From NCBI RefSeq assembly GCF_901709675.1, contig NC_051091.1, forward strand, positions 1,671,967-1,735,966: 64,000 nucleotides of DNA. The letters run 5' to 3'. Positions within the stretch are counted from its first letter, which is position 1; every line of letters begins with the position of its first letter. Position numbers and translations under genes: made by a program. This document shows positions 25,794 through 39,275 of the stretch, piece by piece. Source of the DNA: Syngnathus acus. Its lineage: Eukaryota > Chordata > Actinopteri > Syngnathiformes > Syngnathidae. The notes below the pieces were generated by a model, which was not told the DNA's origin, ran no database searches, and saw only the letters and a program-made list of their open reading frames with translations.

Positions 25794-28385
25794 CAAAAAT
25801 TAATGACGCCGTGCTTCGTTTGGCATGCTGAAAAGCGGAACACAGTAATTGCATCCATATTTTCAGCACGATGTCTCTCACTGTGAAATGATTCATGGCG
25901 GGAGGCTATTTATAATCAACTCACTTGGACACCTATTGTCTGCGCAATAGGAAGGACATGAGCCTTGTTGGCCATTTACGTACATATTTATCTTGTACTT
26001 TTGGCTAACTGACTAAAATGACACTACAAACTAGTGCAGCAACATTAGCATAATATCATAACTGGTGTAGCAACATTAGAATAACATGGGAGAGTTAAAT
26101 CATTTTAAAAAGTTTGGAGGCAGTCATTTTGAAGTTTTCTTAAGTCAGTACTATGTACTGTAATGTAAATTTGATTCTTACTTCTTATGAAGCGTAGAAA
26201 ACAAAATCTAGAAGCCATCATTTCTCAATGTTTATTCATTTTAAAAATCCACTACTAATTTCACTGCTATGCCAAAAAAAGGTTCTTTCACGTCAACGTA
26301 CACTTTTCATATGCACACTATTGTCTTTAATTTATGATTCCACGCACCAATTTGTGAGCATCATTGATGTGGTATCACAAGCTCTTGTTTGCCATGAGAC
26401 AGAGATGGCTGTTATATTGCACATGCTAACATTTATTACATCTGACAGCTGTGAGTCCATACGTGACAGCACAGCTTCTGATATTGATATTGGCCAAAAC
26501 AAGGAGCTTGCCTCTGAATAATAAATCGCATTCAATTAAGCAGCCGTGACGTGCCGCCTCGTGCAACGCAAATATTCGATGATGGCTAAAGACGGTGATG
26601 ATTAGAAAACAAGAGGCCATTAAGCATAACTATCGAATGCTTGAATATCTATGCGGCTGGGCAAAGCAACTTTTGGCTCCATAAAAGAATGTCTTGGAGC
26701 TGTCAAATTGTTGCAGCGGAGTGCGGTTCTCCACACTCACCCAGATGACTTCCCGGGGCTTTCAATTTCAGGCTTTGATTTCCAGACTGAATTTGCAGGA
26801 CTCCAATTCGTCTCCGAGTAGGTGATGGCAATTGATTCTTACGGGAAGTCAACATTTCCGTGAATAGTTTTGAATCCTGGCTAAAAATCATTTCATTCCT
26901 CTCTGGTGACTGACAAAGGGAACCTATTCTCAGCAAGACGCAGGAATAATTTACAATTCTGTACTCAGTTCAAACGTTTGTGTGGTTAACTTGACTTGAC
27001 TTTGAGAACATCATGGAGGGTTTCAATATGGACAGCTCAGATACGTGTGATGATTACACCGTATTGATTGATGATTTTTTTTTAATGCAGAGGCGAGCAG
27101 CAAGGGTCACCCTGGACAGAACATGGTGCTACAAGTTCATTGACTTATGTGTGTGTGAAACTTTCCTCTCCAATCATTTCTGTAATGATACCACCAGATT
27201 ATCTTCTGAATGAAATTTGGAATGCTTTGGAAATCTTTTGAATCATTTAAGCGACTATAGTCCTTGCCTGCCAAGGGATATCCCATGATGTGCTGAAAGC
27301 CTTGCTCCGCCTCCCCATTGCCATCAAACTTTCATCATGCTCTGCCCTGTTACCTCTTTCACCCCCACAAGTGGGATATGCAAGAGTCAAGTTCAAGTGC
27401 AAATTCATGAAGGATTGGTTAGATCTTGGAATACGGTATAACAACTTGGCTCTGCATGAATGAATAGAGCGTTTTAGTTCGGACTGACTGACTGACCAAA
27501 TGGCCAAGTTACAAACTGAATGACTGGCAGATGGATTGACTGACTAAATAGTCAACTAAGTCATTCACTCTGCTGTGTCTGAAGATGATGAGTGATGGCA
27601 TTTCTGCTGCGCTTGACAGATTCAAGGGGTGCAATCATACTTTTATGGGCCAGCTGACCTTTTGTCCGGCTATTGATTAAATCTATGCGCTCCACATATG
27701 CACTGGTGTAAGGACCATAGCTGTACCTCCTATGTTATCCGACTTATATTCTGTTGCTCATAAATACCATTGGTGTCCTCCACAGTACAATCCAAAGAAA
27801 AATCGAGATCCTCGATGGCCAAAGCAGAAGGCGGGGTCTCGGTGTGCCTGATTGTTATTTTCTGTGCTTTTATTTTGATTCTACTTTATGTGAGTGCTTG
27901 TATGACATAAAAGATACTGCAAATTGAATTTTGTCTCAGGGGGAATATTAAAGTTTCTCTTTTCATCTTTATAAGTGGGACTTGACATCAGAAGCATTTA
28001 TTCATCTATTTACTGTACAGATTGTCTTGTCAGGATCAGCATACATTGGAACTTATCCTCAGAAAGAAAGGCAGTCACAAAATAAGGGAGACTGACTTTC
28101 TGACTGACTATTGACTGCTGATTATATGATACATATCAACTTGATTTGTGCTTTTGGTGCTTGGCAGAGGTAATCGAGACACAGCAGAGAGTAAATTCTC
28201 CTCCTGAGATGAATAAACATTGGATCAACTAATAAAGTGTCTGCAAGGCAGGTTTTTTTAAATGTGCAAAAATTCTGCCGCTAACATTGTGAATCCAGAG
28301 CGAGTGAGTATTCCCTGCGGGATAATGCTCGCTGTGAAATTAATGCACAAATGTAGGGAGGTGGGTCTCGTTGCGTGCTCACTGA

Positions 28386-28405
28386 TCACATGACGGTCAC
28401 ATGAC
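28386..28405. promoter_or_regulatory. tandem M-box/E-box pair, 11-bp spacing
   Basis: TCACATGAC occurs twice, at 28386-28394 and 28397-28405, one helical turn apart. TCACATGA is the M-box preferred by MITF/TFE-family bHLH-zip factors. The pair lies about 35-60 bp upstream of the GC-rich candidate first exon at 28440-28662. Confidence 0.5.
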
Positions 28406-28439
28406 ACTTTTCTTAGTGGGAGTGGGAGTGGAAGTGGAG

Positions 28440-28662
28440 CATCTGATCCAACCGTGCATGCAGTTAGTCGACCTGCAGGAGCATCCGCCCTCCTCCTCCT
28501 CTTCCTCTTCCTCTTCCTCGCCCTTCTTCCGCCTGCACGCTGCAGCTGACTTTCCCGCACACTTGTTTTTTTTTCCCCTCGCTCGCCACTTGTGCTCTTC
28601 ATCTCACCAGTTGGGCGCGGGGGGGTGGGGGCGTCGCCCAGGCAAAGCATCTTCTATTTGCA
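28440..28662 (+). other. candidate first exon of an unidentified plus-strand gene
   Basis: A GC-rich, CT-rich segment rises from AT-rich flanks. It contains a CTCCTCTTCC tract and a G-rich block and ends at a strong donor, TTGCAAG/gtaagag. One frame is open from an ATG at 28458, but it is dominated by a Ser run from the CTC repeat, so the exon is more likely 5' UTR. No downstream partner exon is certain. Confidence 0.35.
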
Positions 28663-30149
28663 AGGTAAGAGGAAAATAACTTTTTCTGTTCCTTCTACGC
28701 TCAAACTGAACACAATGAACAAATATATGCAAATTGTGCAACCTTTTAAATTTTTATTTTCAACTATAATAATGCATGATGCAGAGAATTATTTTCAGTA
28801 CCAAATGTGCTATGTATAGATGTCTATTGAATTACCTTAATATGAAATCCTATCTACAAACTTTGGGGGTAAATAATCCCACTGCAGTATAGTGATGCCA
28901 CTTAAATATCAATATATCCATCCACAGGAAGATTACTGGCAAATTCAATACATGCAATTTGCACTTTTATTGATTTTGTTCCACGCCCAATATTCAATGC
29001 CTTGCAAAATGGCACTGGAGGAGAAGGAAGTAGGAGATCTCCAGCAACTTTTCCACATTTCTCCTTCTTGAGTTCTTATGTTTGAATCTGAATGGCGAAA
29101 TGCACAGACACTGCCTCGTGTTTGTTTGTTTGTGTTTGTCCGGCCCCCCGCAGGCTGCATGCAATCGATGTGACCTTGCAAGCGCACCAGGCAGTCTGGC
29201 CCCATCACCTTTCTTGAATGTCAAAGCTGCACACTTGCCCTTCATACCATGTCAATACAACTCAACCTGATCTTATAACAACATGTTCACTATGAAGCTT
29301 GTACTTTGCTGTCGACTTGAATTTTTGCTAATCTTGATTTTCTTATATTTTGGGAATTGGAAAACTAAGGAGTAGTATTGATGTGAAAGAAGAGTTTGAG
29401 ATACTGGAACGTATTCAAAGAATGTTTCACAACATGAATTTAGCCTAACAAAAACATGCACAGCACGTATACTGAAATAATGATGATCTTGTGTCACTTT
29501 GTGTGAAATCCGGACCTGTTTAATTGATTATTTTGTCGCATGAGTGGCAACAGGTTGTAGCATCTGCCATCTAGTGGAAGCACATTTGATAGTTTTGCTT
29601 GTAATTTTATGTTGCTGACATACAGTAGATGGGTGATCCAATTCTTTGTAATATTCGTCACAGTTTTGGAACAATTTGGGGGGCTTTAATGTTTGTTCAG
29701 TTATGCACATTTCGCTTTCTATTAGGCTTTTTGTTTTATGTGACACTTGATCCCCAAAAGTCTTGAGTATTTCCTTATTTATTATTTATCATGGAATTTG
29801 TGTCAAATTTCACCCTAGGACTTCTACAGTATTACATGCCTATCAGAAATGTTGGCTAAATTCTTGCAACATAACTTTAAGCCAATCGTTTTGCAGTAGC
29901 TGTGCAAGTGTCATGCACACAGATTAGCCTGCTCCACTGTCACGCCAGCGACAGGTATTACAAGTTAAGTGATTTCCAGAGGAAAGAAATTTTCAGACAC
30001 TAAGCTTCAGCTTGACGGCCTGCCTCATTCGGAGAGAGCGGGCAAATATTCCCTTCCCCACCTCAGTGATCCATGAAATGACTGTTGGAAAAGAAACATG
30101 AAACTCATTGTGCTCCCTGAAAATTCCTTACCAATATCTACGATAACAG

Positions 30150-30175
30150 TTATATATATATATATATATATATAT
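30150..30175. repeat. (TA)n microsatellite
   Basis: A 26-nt TA dinucleotide run. Confidence 0.95.
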
Positions 30176-30933
30176 GCAGCAAAAAGCATGTGCATCACCT
30201 TGATGGCCTCTCATCCCTGTTTTTATTTTTTTTAAACCCTGGCAGCCTTCTAGCGTCTTTTGTCTCCCTGCAAATTTATGATTGGCTTTTTGGATTATTC
30301 TTGTCCTCTCCTTTCTAGCCCCATGAGTAGAAGTGTCATGACTTCCTCAATTTTTTTTATTCAATCAATTCCGGGGGTGTTTGCTAAGTGAAGGATGACC
30401 TAATGCTGTGTGATGGAATAAGAGGGCAAACAAGGGGCTAAATATGAATGGGATGAATATTTTATGCTGGCTGCAGAGCTGCGGTCTCGTGCAATAATAA
30501 GCCAGAGCAGTTCCATTTAAAGGGCAATGTAAGACCAAAATGGCAGTGCGCCAAGGGCTGATAAATAATGCTCAATAGCGTGGCACCAGAAAAGAAGATA
30601 ACGGATCAGACAATCTTTTATGTTTTTAACCAGAGGACAAGTATAAAAAGGTGATCACTGTTAAAAACAAAACCGCAAGCAATGCCATGCTGGGAATAGT
30701 GAAAATCGGCGAGTAATTGATGCCCAATCCCAAAAGGTTTGTAATTGCCTATAGCTGCTATGAGATGGCCGCAAGCCCCCCCCCCCACACACACAATTAT
30801 ACTAAATAAAGCTCACCCCCTCACTTTTTTCAATGACACTAAATGAAGCTCTCCCCTCACTGAGCACAAAAACTGCAGAGGCAAAACTTTCAGCAAATAA
30901 AGGAGCATAACTTTCCTGTAAAAAACCTATAAC

Positions 30934-30989
30934 AGGCAAAATCATGAGTGCTGAACTGCAAATAGGCAAAATCATGAATGCTGAACTGC
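30934..30989 (+). repeat. 30-bp tandem duplication
   Basis: AGGCAAAATCATGAGTGCTG and the following AACTGC recur immediately at 30964 with one change (GAGTG to GAATG). Confidence 0.9.
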
Positions 30990-32796
30990 TGTTCACTATT
31001 TACAGCTTCAATTCAAATTTGCCGAGTCAATGCGGCTTCAATTGCAAATTTTGACATCATACATTTGACTACGATTGTATATCACACATTTCTTACTATT
31101 TACTGTTGTGATTATTTTCCCCACATGGGCTGGTACGGTACAGCAATAAGTGGGAACATGAATAATATCGCTTACTGTGCAGCAAACCAACAAACATGGC
31201 TTGCAAGAATGGATTCAAGTCAGTTGGGGTAACCTTGTTAGCCTTTTAGCATAACTGTTTGGTATTCTGCCGTGTTCCCAAATATCCAGTCTGATTGGGA
31301 AAAAAGAAAAAATTCCAAGTGTACCTCCAGGCCAGTGTGATTATTCCTGGCTTCCACTGCCGCCGAGGCACTTTAATGAATGCGCCATTGCCCTTCGTCG
31401 CCAGTCTTCTTTACCACAAACGTGCGGTTCTGGCGGTCATGTCGCCTGTTTCATTCCCGGGAATCTATTATCTTGTGCATCGTCGCCTCGACACTGACAG
31501 AGCACCTTCCTCCTCTTTCATTCCATTCTGCAGCCTTATTCAGAACATGATCACATGTGTGTGTGACTTGGAATGCAGTTGTCATTCCCATTGCGAGGCC
31601 CTGCTGAAGATTAGAATTCTTTGAGATACGAGCCTTTGTGACTCAGTGGATCAGTGGAGAGCTAATGATCTTCTGCGCTACTTTTATGACATGACTGCAT
31701 CATGCATATATGCAGTTATTAAGAGGCACTGTGCCAAATACAGCTCTCCATTTTCACCTTTGGTTGCAATATAGATGATTGAAATGGCTATTTAAGACTC
31801 CTTCACCCCCTTTTTCCCTGCAGATCAATAAAGCATGTAGCTTGCACCACATTTGCGCAGTCATTTTTTTAAAATTATTTTGTATTGCAGAGAGTAAAAT
31901 GGATTTATTACTCTGTTTGTGTCAAGGTTCATCTTTGTTGCCTTCACCAGCTCCATTCAGACTTCAAATTCATCTTTTTCTGCTACAATACGTTAAAAAA
32001 TGTATGGATTCTTGCATGTTGTGTTAAAACCCTTTAGACTCCCGTGAAGCTGAAAAGGACATGATGAAGCTTTACTTGGGGTTTGTCAACCTCCTTAAAT
32101 CAAAATGTCTTTGCCGTCGATTGTTTTGCAGCCCCGTCGAGTTTGAGGATCGGTTGAAATTGACAAATAAATTGACTCTGAAAGGCTACATTTCCATTCA
32201 AGTCGAAGCGCATCGCACATGCTAATTCAAAATGATTAACTGGCTGCTGTTTTTGCATGGAATGTGATGGCAGGGGGGAAAACAGGTTGTTACAATGATA
32301 GGGAATGTTTTCAATGCCTTGAATCTGCATTTCATTCAATGCATAAAAGTGTTTTTGCTTTCCAAGAAAACATTTTTCTGAAAACCAAAGAAGGAATGAA
32401 GCGAAATCAGTCTCATATGTTTCCAGGAATAATTGGCTCTTTAAAAGCAAATAATGCTGAGGGAGGTCTGCGATTTAACATTCAAAATATTCCAAGCCTG
32501 AGGTTGTGTGGGGTGACACATGAGGCCACTGGGGCTGCTATGGTGGCAGTAATGACTTTGTGATGTCATTTATGCAAATTTATGTTTGTTTTTTGTCATT
32601 GCAATGGTTTTCTTGTCTCTCTAATGGCATCACATCAACTGTAATTAGTTGTATTTTGTTTCAGATTAGGCCTTTTTTTTTTTCAATCTTAGTTTATGTG
32701 AATTATTTAATTTGTAGTCTTGTATAAAAAAATACTACTTTTACTAATGCTACTAACATTACTAATAATTCGGTAGACTATAGAAATTATATTATT

Positions 32797-32889
32797 GGAG
32801 GATTAAAAAAATACTCACCAACGAGTTGTAAGGTTGAAGGAGGCATTCCCCAAGGTTCACTCTTAGGTCCCATATTCATTAACAGATAA
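32797..32889 (+). mobile_element. LINE reverse-transcriptase relic
   Basis: One frame reads CKVEGGIPQGSLLGPIFIN, the conserved GxPQGSxLGPxxF motif of non-LTR reverse transcriptases, then stops. No catalytic YADD box follows in frame, and the flanks are noncoding. Confidence 0.7.
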
Positions 32890-35800
32890 ATGCATGGTTG
32901 GACTATAAAACCTCATTTATTATTTTCCCTCATGCGATTAATGAAGTCTACCCTGCTATTCATTGAGCCCTTAAATCAAAAAATGGTGGGACCTTAAAGT
33001 CAACCTTGAGGGATGCCACATTTGATAATATTGCTCTCGTATGAGTATCAATCCTTTCCTTATCTCCCAATATGAGATGTTTAATTGATATTCTGCAGAA
33101 AGCATGGCTTCAATTTGCATGCTTCCACTCAGGGTTAATTAGCTTACAATGTTAGTTGGTCCATTAGCCACTCAATTTGGACTGGAGTGAACTTGCTATA
33201 AGTTCTCTGTCAGTGAGTAGTCCCACAAGCTCTTCAGTGTCAGTCAAGTGAGCTTTTGTGCAGAAAGTTGTCATGCAAAAACAAACGGTCGCCAGAATTA
33301 AGCTTCCTGGGAAGCCACAAGAGAGCTCAGCACTCTGGAGTTTGCGGAGTGCCCCCCCCCAAACTCCGGGGGCCGGACATCAATGACCACACTAATGACA
33401 ACCACCGTGCACTCTGTTGCTCATGAAACCTCCGAGCTTGTGCTCTCCTGGTGTGAGATTTGCGTCACAGCAGCCCACTTCTATTTTTATCTGCACCAAA
33501 AGAGAAGATTGGGGCAATCAGCGAGCCATTTCTTTAAATGTAATTGGAAACGGGACACTTTTATCAAGAGTGCAGACATTTCTCATTTGCCGGCAGGAAC
33601 AAATCTGTGTTCCAATCAAAACAAAATGGACAGAATTCTGATTGATGAGTAATTGCATTTCAACCTTCTGATACCTGCATAGAAAAATGATTCAGGGGAT
33701 ATATGTACACTATTGTGTTTTTTTTTTTCCCCCCCTTCAAACTTATGTGGCATTTCTCCAGGTTCCTTTACCATACTTTTTAGTTAATAGCGTGCTGCTC
33801 AAGTGGTATTTTTAGACCGCAATGCTTCGTGACGTCACAGCTTGAACCGAAAGGGGCTCACACAGATGACTAATGCTTCTGCCCGTTTCATCCCAGAAGA
33901 AAAACATGCTGAGTAAGCACTGCTGCTTGCAGATTGGACTCCAGACACGACGACCGTCCGCATATCAAAGATGTATTCTTTATTTGTTTCCGGGATTGGA
34001 CGGCTGGGCCAATGGTGTTTTGTTACAGACCATAAATGTCTTTTCACTTGTGGAGGCAGCACTTCATACACTACACTGTGCGTATGTACACACACTTTAT
34101 CAAAAGATATAGCTCATTTGTGCATTGAAGAAAACTCACTGCTGCTCTGCTTACATTTTGGCTTTGACACGAGTGCAAGGGCGGTACACACTTGGGAGAT
34201 ATCAGCGTCTGTGCTAATCCCTCTGCATGATAGTGTTTCAAACATTGCATTTGAGAGCGCCACTCATGTTACGGCTGGAGAAACTTGGTGTGGCAGGATT
34301 TATTATCCTCACTGTTACATCAAAGTAGGCAGCTAAAATATTGACTTAGATGTTTAGTCTTTATGGAGACCCAACTACCTTATTTGTATGGTAACATTTC
34401 CAGTCCTTTGAGATGTGAATTAGGCAGCACGCAATCGGGTGTGGACGTATTCATCTAAGCCGCAAGGTGACGTCAGCGTGAGCGGCAAGTTCAGACAGCG
34501 CTGTGATGCAGTGTAACGTCACGAGCGAGAGCAAGAGGAGTTTTGGACAACGTGGACGTCAGTGCATCGCTTTCAAGTCTGCAGGACTCATGAGTCATGC
34601 TTTTTTTTTTTTTTTTTAGGTCCATTGTAGGAATGCACACAGATCAGTACGGCTTATACTTTTGTTTTTTTTAGACTTGACCTTGCAATTCTTGTTCAAA
34701 GTTGTGACCAACGATGTAGGTAATTAGTATGACTGTATTCCTTATAATAATTGACTAGTCTAACTCTTCCTTCTCCATATCTCTCATTCACACATATGAA
34801 TTGTGTCCTACTTGTGCTAATTCATTCCTCTGGTTTCCAGCGCATGCCACCACCTTTCTAAAGGTACCTCCACCTCTTTGGTGCTTTCATTTCCAAATAA
34901 TTGCCAAATTGTTTGGGGGGATTTTTCCTTTGAAAAAACCCCACCAGATTTTCCATCCTTATTTTCTCATTTATCTTAATGCATTTTCCCGTGTTTGAGA
35001 AGGACAAAAGCAGTGGGTCTGAATAGAAGCATAAAAGCTTCAGACGTACGTCTGTCTGTCTATGTTCCCATTAACCAACACAATAGGAGCTGATTTTAGT
35101 GGCTCCACTTGAGCAATAATTGATAGTCACAAAGTGCACTCACGCCGTTTAAATCCCACGTTTGTGCACTCTGAGGTGGTGTGCCGCTTTGTGTATTTGC
35201 GTCATATTTAAACCAACATATTAATTAGCATGCAGATTTGTGCTGCTGGTTTGAATTTAGTCAAGTTCTTGTGTGTTGATTTCACTTGATCTATGCGGAT
35301 GGAGGCGACTTGTATCAAATAAACTGATAAGAGCCATTTATTCGTTTTTTCTCATCCCCTCAGGGGAGTCCAGTGAAAAAGCCAAGCAACACATGCTAAT
35401 GTGTTTTTGTTCTATATGTATTCTGTGCTTTTTATTATCGCCAAGTGAGGTCACTTCCTGTGGCTTTTGAGATAACTGTTGTGACCTGTGGTGTGCCGCG
35501 TTAGATCATCGCTAAATGGCTGCTTAAAGAAATAAAATTTGTTTTGCTGGTGAAGTGACCTTGACAAAGATTTATTCAGTGCATTGCTATTGTTGATTAA
35601 TGTTAAGTGGCGTCATTTCAGCTCCTTTTTTTCATGTGAATTTTGTTTCTGGCATTCCCCCCCCCGAGAACATTGATCAGCTAAACAACCCCAGAAAATT
35701 GTTGTTTTTGTCGTCACATATGTTTGTGTGTCCTTCTTTTCATGCAGCATGTCTAATGACATTTGTTTGTGGTCTACCGTCAGGTCACCTTGTGTGCCCC

Positions 35801-36781
35801 GTCCATCTTTAATTTCATGGTAGTCGGGAATTTTTATTGTCTGCGCTAGACGGCATTTAATCTAATTGATTATCTCAAATGTTGGGGAACGCCTTCTGAG
35901 GTTCAAGGACTCACACAATAGGAATGTTTTTCTAGCCTACTTCAAGAAATACAGCAGATGTCACAGGTTTTGATTTGTATAGCTACTTGTTGCTAGGCAG
36001 AAGTTGTGATAAATGAATGCCCCAATATCACTTTTATATAAAACATAAATATAACATACAATCAACCTGTGTTCTTCACCGACAGATCTGCTGTAAATAG
36101 CAAAAAAAAAATCCGACTAATTCACTCCTCTGCCACCCTTTGTAAAAAATTGGATTTATAAGTTTAAATGCCACACGATTGTGGCCATGCACTTGAAGAG
36201 AATGATAATCAATTATCAACACCATGCTTTTAGCATGTACACAATTATGAACTCATATTGCATAAATAAACAGCTGCACTGAGTAATGAAATAATTCGAT
36301 ACAAACAAACCACAACCAAGGTCATGAATAGTATTTGCTAGCATCAGGAGAGAAGCACAAGCACACTTTTATTTGCACTTTTGACTATGCATGAGGTGCA
36401 GTCAAGGACGGCCAACAAAACAGAAGAGCTCACATGCAGTGAAAATACACCACAATTAATAATTAATATATATATTTTTTTTTAAATCATACAACCTTGG
36501 GAATTGGCAATTGCAATCATTCAATAAAATTCTCGACGCTCATGGAAATGGGAATCCCTCTGCAGTCAGTTTATTTATATATACAAAACAATTATTTCAG
36601 TATAAAACATGATTTGCTGAGTCTTTTTCCTAAAAGGGCAACAAATCTTCACGCAATGACAGCTACTTTGTTGATTTACAAATAAAAAGCCTTAATGGAG
36701 TACTGGAATGCATTATTAAGTACATTTTAAAAAAAAGTGGCGACAGGAAATGACATTGGAGACATGTACGACCCTTGCCTT

Positions 36782-36784
<3 letters not shown>

Positions 36785-36861
<77 letters not shown>
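36785..36861 (+). repeat. (CA)n microsatellite
   Basis: A 77-nt uninterrupted CA run. Confidence 0.97.
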
Positions 36862-36865
<4 letters not shown>

Positions 36866-39191
36866 TGGTATGGACGATTTTTTTTTCCCTCCCAACTCTC
36901 ACTTAATCATCTTTATTTGACATTTCCTCACGGAGGTGCTGCAGTTATCACATTAACATTGAGACAGCAGCATATCAGAGTGTGCGTGTGTGTGTGTATT
37001 CATGTGTAAGACGCAGATAAACGTTCTTTGCTGGGTTATATCATCCTCAAGATACTTGCCGACGTCATTAAAAAAAATATGATGACAACTCTGTATGATC
37101 ATGAACACAATAGTATTATAGGATTTCAATTTGATTTCAGTTGGAATCTCTGAGTGCTCAGTAAGAAAACTTTTCCAACATTGTGTGTGATAGTGTTAAA
37201 AAGAATCTATTTTGTTATATTTGTTAGATTCAGAAAAGTTCTTTTGAGATGGCTGGAAATGTTTACCTTTTTGACTAGAATATCTTACTAAGGCTTTTTC
37301 TGACTTTGAGGATACAGGACATTCCTGCGGTGAGCTCGGCACGCCGTCCTTCTCGTCAGCCTTGCCCGTGATGTGCTTTTATGCGCTGAGCTGCTATTTT
37401 GTAGCCATGTGAGTGTGTGTGTGTGGGCACTTTTGTGGAGATTACCCCGACATTCACGCTGTGACGCATGCAGGACATCTCGCACGGCAGGAAGCTGAGC
37501 GGCAGAGCCTGCAGGTTAATTGCAGCTCCTTTTTATGGAGGCAGTAGAAGTGATATTGCCATAGTGAAATAGATCAAGAAGTCTTATAAAAAGCAATATA
37601 ATCTTGAGGAAAAGTACAGAAATATATATATCATAAATTCTTATGAAATAATTCTGATCATATAAAAGTCAGATGTAAAGGAATATAATCTTGAGGACAA
37701 ATTAAAAAATTATTCTGACAATATTCCAATTTTTTATTCTTATGCCCTGGAAAATGATCAATCAAACCATTTCATACAATCGTAACTTTTCTCTCTTCTC
37801 TGTCATTTAACATGGCAACTGGTGATGTGATTTTGCTTTGCCCTTATTCCGCAAATCTATGTGACCCAATGACCACCAGCATAATAAATGGGGTGATTAG
37901 TAAAGTGGGCAGAGTAAGGTAAATGAATGCAGCAGCACCTCTGATCCTGTAAACGCTGATATTCTCTTGCTGCTAATTTAGATGAAATGTCGTCATCCTT
38001 TGCCACCTTCCTTCATACTGGACAAGAGCTTGTTTACCCCATCCATCATTGCAAGAAAAACACAGCACAGCCCAGGTCTTGCTCTCTCCTGAGCTGAATG
38101 GCACTTTATCAGAAGCTGATGACCCACATCAGCCACCTTCTCATCATCTGCCTGCTGGCTTTGAAACATGCATACGAGCAATTTTTCAAAAAAGCTGTTT
38201 ATTGCCACTCCCAGTTGAAGTATTGTCCATTAAATGGAAGCAAAAAGTATGCCGATCATTTTTGCATTCTATTTAATTGTGTCAGGGTTTCCTAAATATT
38301 AGGCCTGTATTCCAATGAAGACATTTTTTTGTTGACGCTGCAGAGGATTCATGGCATTTGTATTCATTTGCATTTTAGAATGTCTCAATTTGATGAACCA
38401 GCGTGGGGCTTGAGCGCAAAGGCTCACGTGGTGGATTTTGTTCCTCAACTGAGGTGCAGTGTGTTACCTTTGTGTTGCGTTTGTGTCGACTGAGGGTGGG
38501 ATTTGTGCACACGAGAGCTTCAGGTGGTCAGGAGCGATTATGCCCATTAGACATCACGGCATCGCTCTCATGCGGATAAATCAAAGCCAATCCATCTGCA
38601 GAGTCATTAATCCCAGGATGTGGCCCCCTAGGGGTGCTCATCTTCCTCCTCCTCTTCCTCAACTCAGTAGTGGTTACATGAAATCTTCTCACTCTCCATT
38701 GCCACGATGCTCCTTTATTCCTCCTAATGGGCTTCGCTCCGGATTGCCTTACCCTCAGGAGGACGGGCCCTGCTGGCTTTTTTTTGCTATTTCTTTTTCT
38801 TTAAAACGATTGTGTGTATTTTATTTTCTCCCTCCTCTCTATCCGCACTCCGCATTGCTCTGAGGGCACAATCACTGAATCACTTGTTATACTGCCTCCA
38901 TTTTTTTTGTGCCGCCACCCACCACTCTAAATGGGCAGTGTGAAAAGAGATCAGATTGAAATATAAGTCGTCCAGGACACATTGACACATTTACCCCTGG
39001 TCTCATGTCCTCTTGCCGGTTTCAACAATCTACTTTGAACAAATATAGAACTGTTGATGAATCGAAATCTGAATTCTGTTTACACTGCTACATAGCGTAC
39101 GTCAAATCTAATTCCATAATATGCCGCCGATTATTGTTGCTCTTTACACTGATGATATCGTTCATTTACAATTTGACATTAACATCTTTGA

Positions 39192-39275
39192 GCTTTGGTG
39201 TCAAACTCGAGGCCCGGGGGCCAGATACGGCCCGCCGCATCATAATTTGTGGCCCGCAAAAACAAATTTTGTATC
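39192..39275. mobile_element. hAT-like repeat fragment
   Basis: TTTGGTGTCAAACTCGAGGC followed by CCGGGGGCCAGATACGGCCC and GTGGCCCGC resembles the terminal part of hAT-type non-autonomous elements common in vertebrates (GTGTCAAACTC end). The opposite terminus was not found nearby. Confidence 0.45.

Larger units (their letters stand above)
20785..28385. other. intergenic, no convincing gene
   Basis: Contains (GGCCT)5, a 44-bp duplication and a long GT microsatellite. Donor-like sites at about 22061 (GGAAAG/gtgagt) and 23141 (GCAAG/gtaagt) follow mildly GC-rich stretches but lack clear partners. Confidence 0.45.

Noticed and set aside
25553-25896. Open frames with long His-Thr runs
   Set aside because: These are translations of the GT/CA microsatellite. 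The same applies to frames over 36785-36861.
28258-28650. 130-codon minus-strand open frame rich in Arg and Lys
   Set aside because: It is the antisense reading of a CTC/TCC repeat in the candidate first exon; low complexity explains it.
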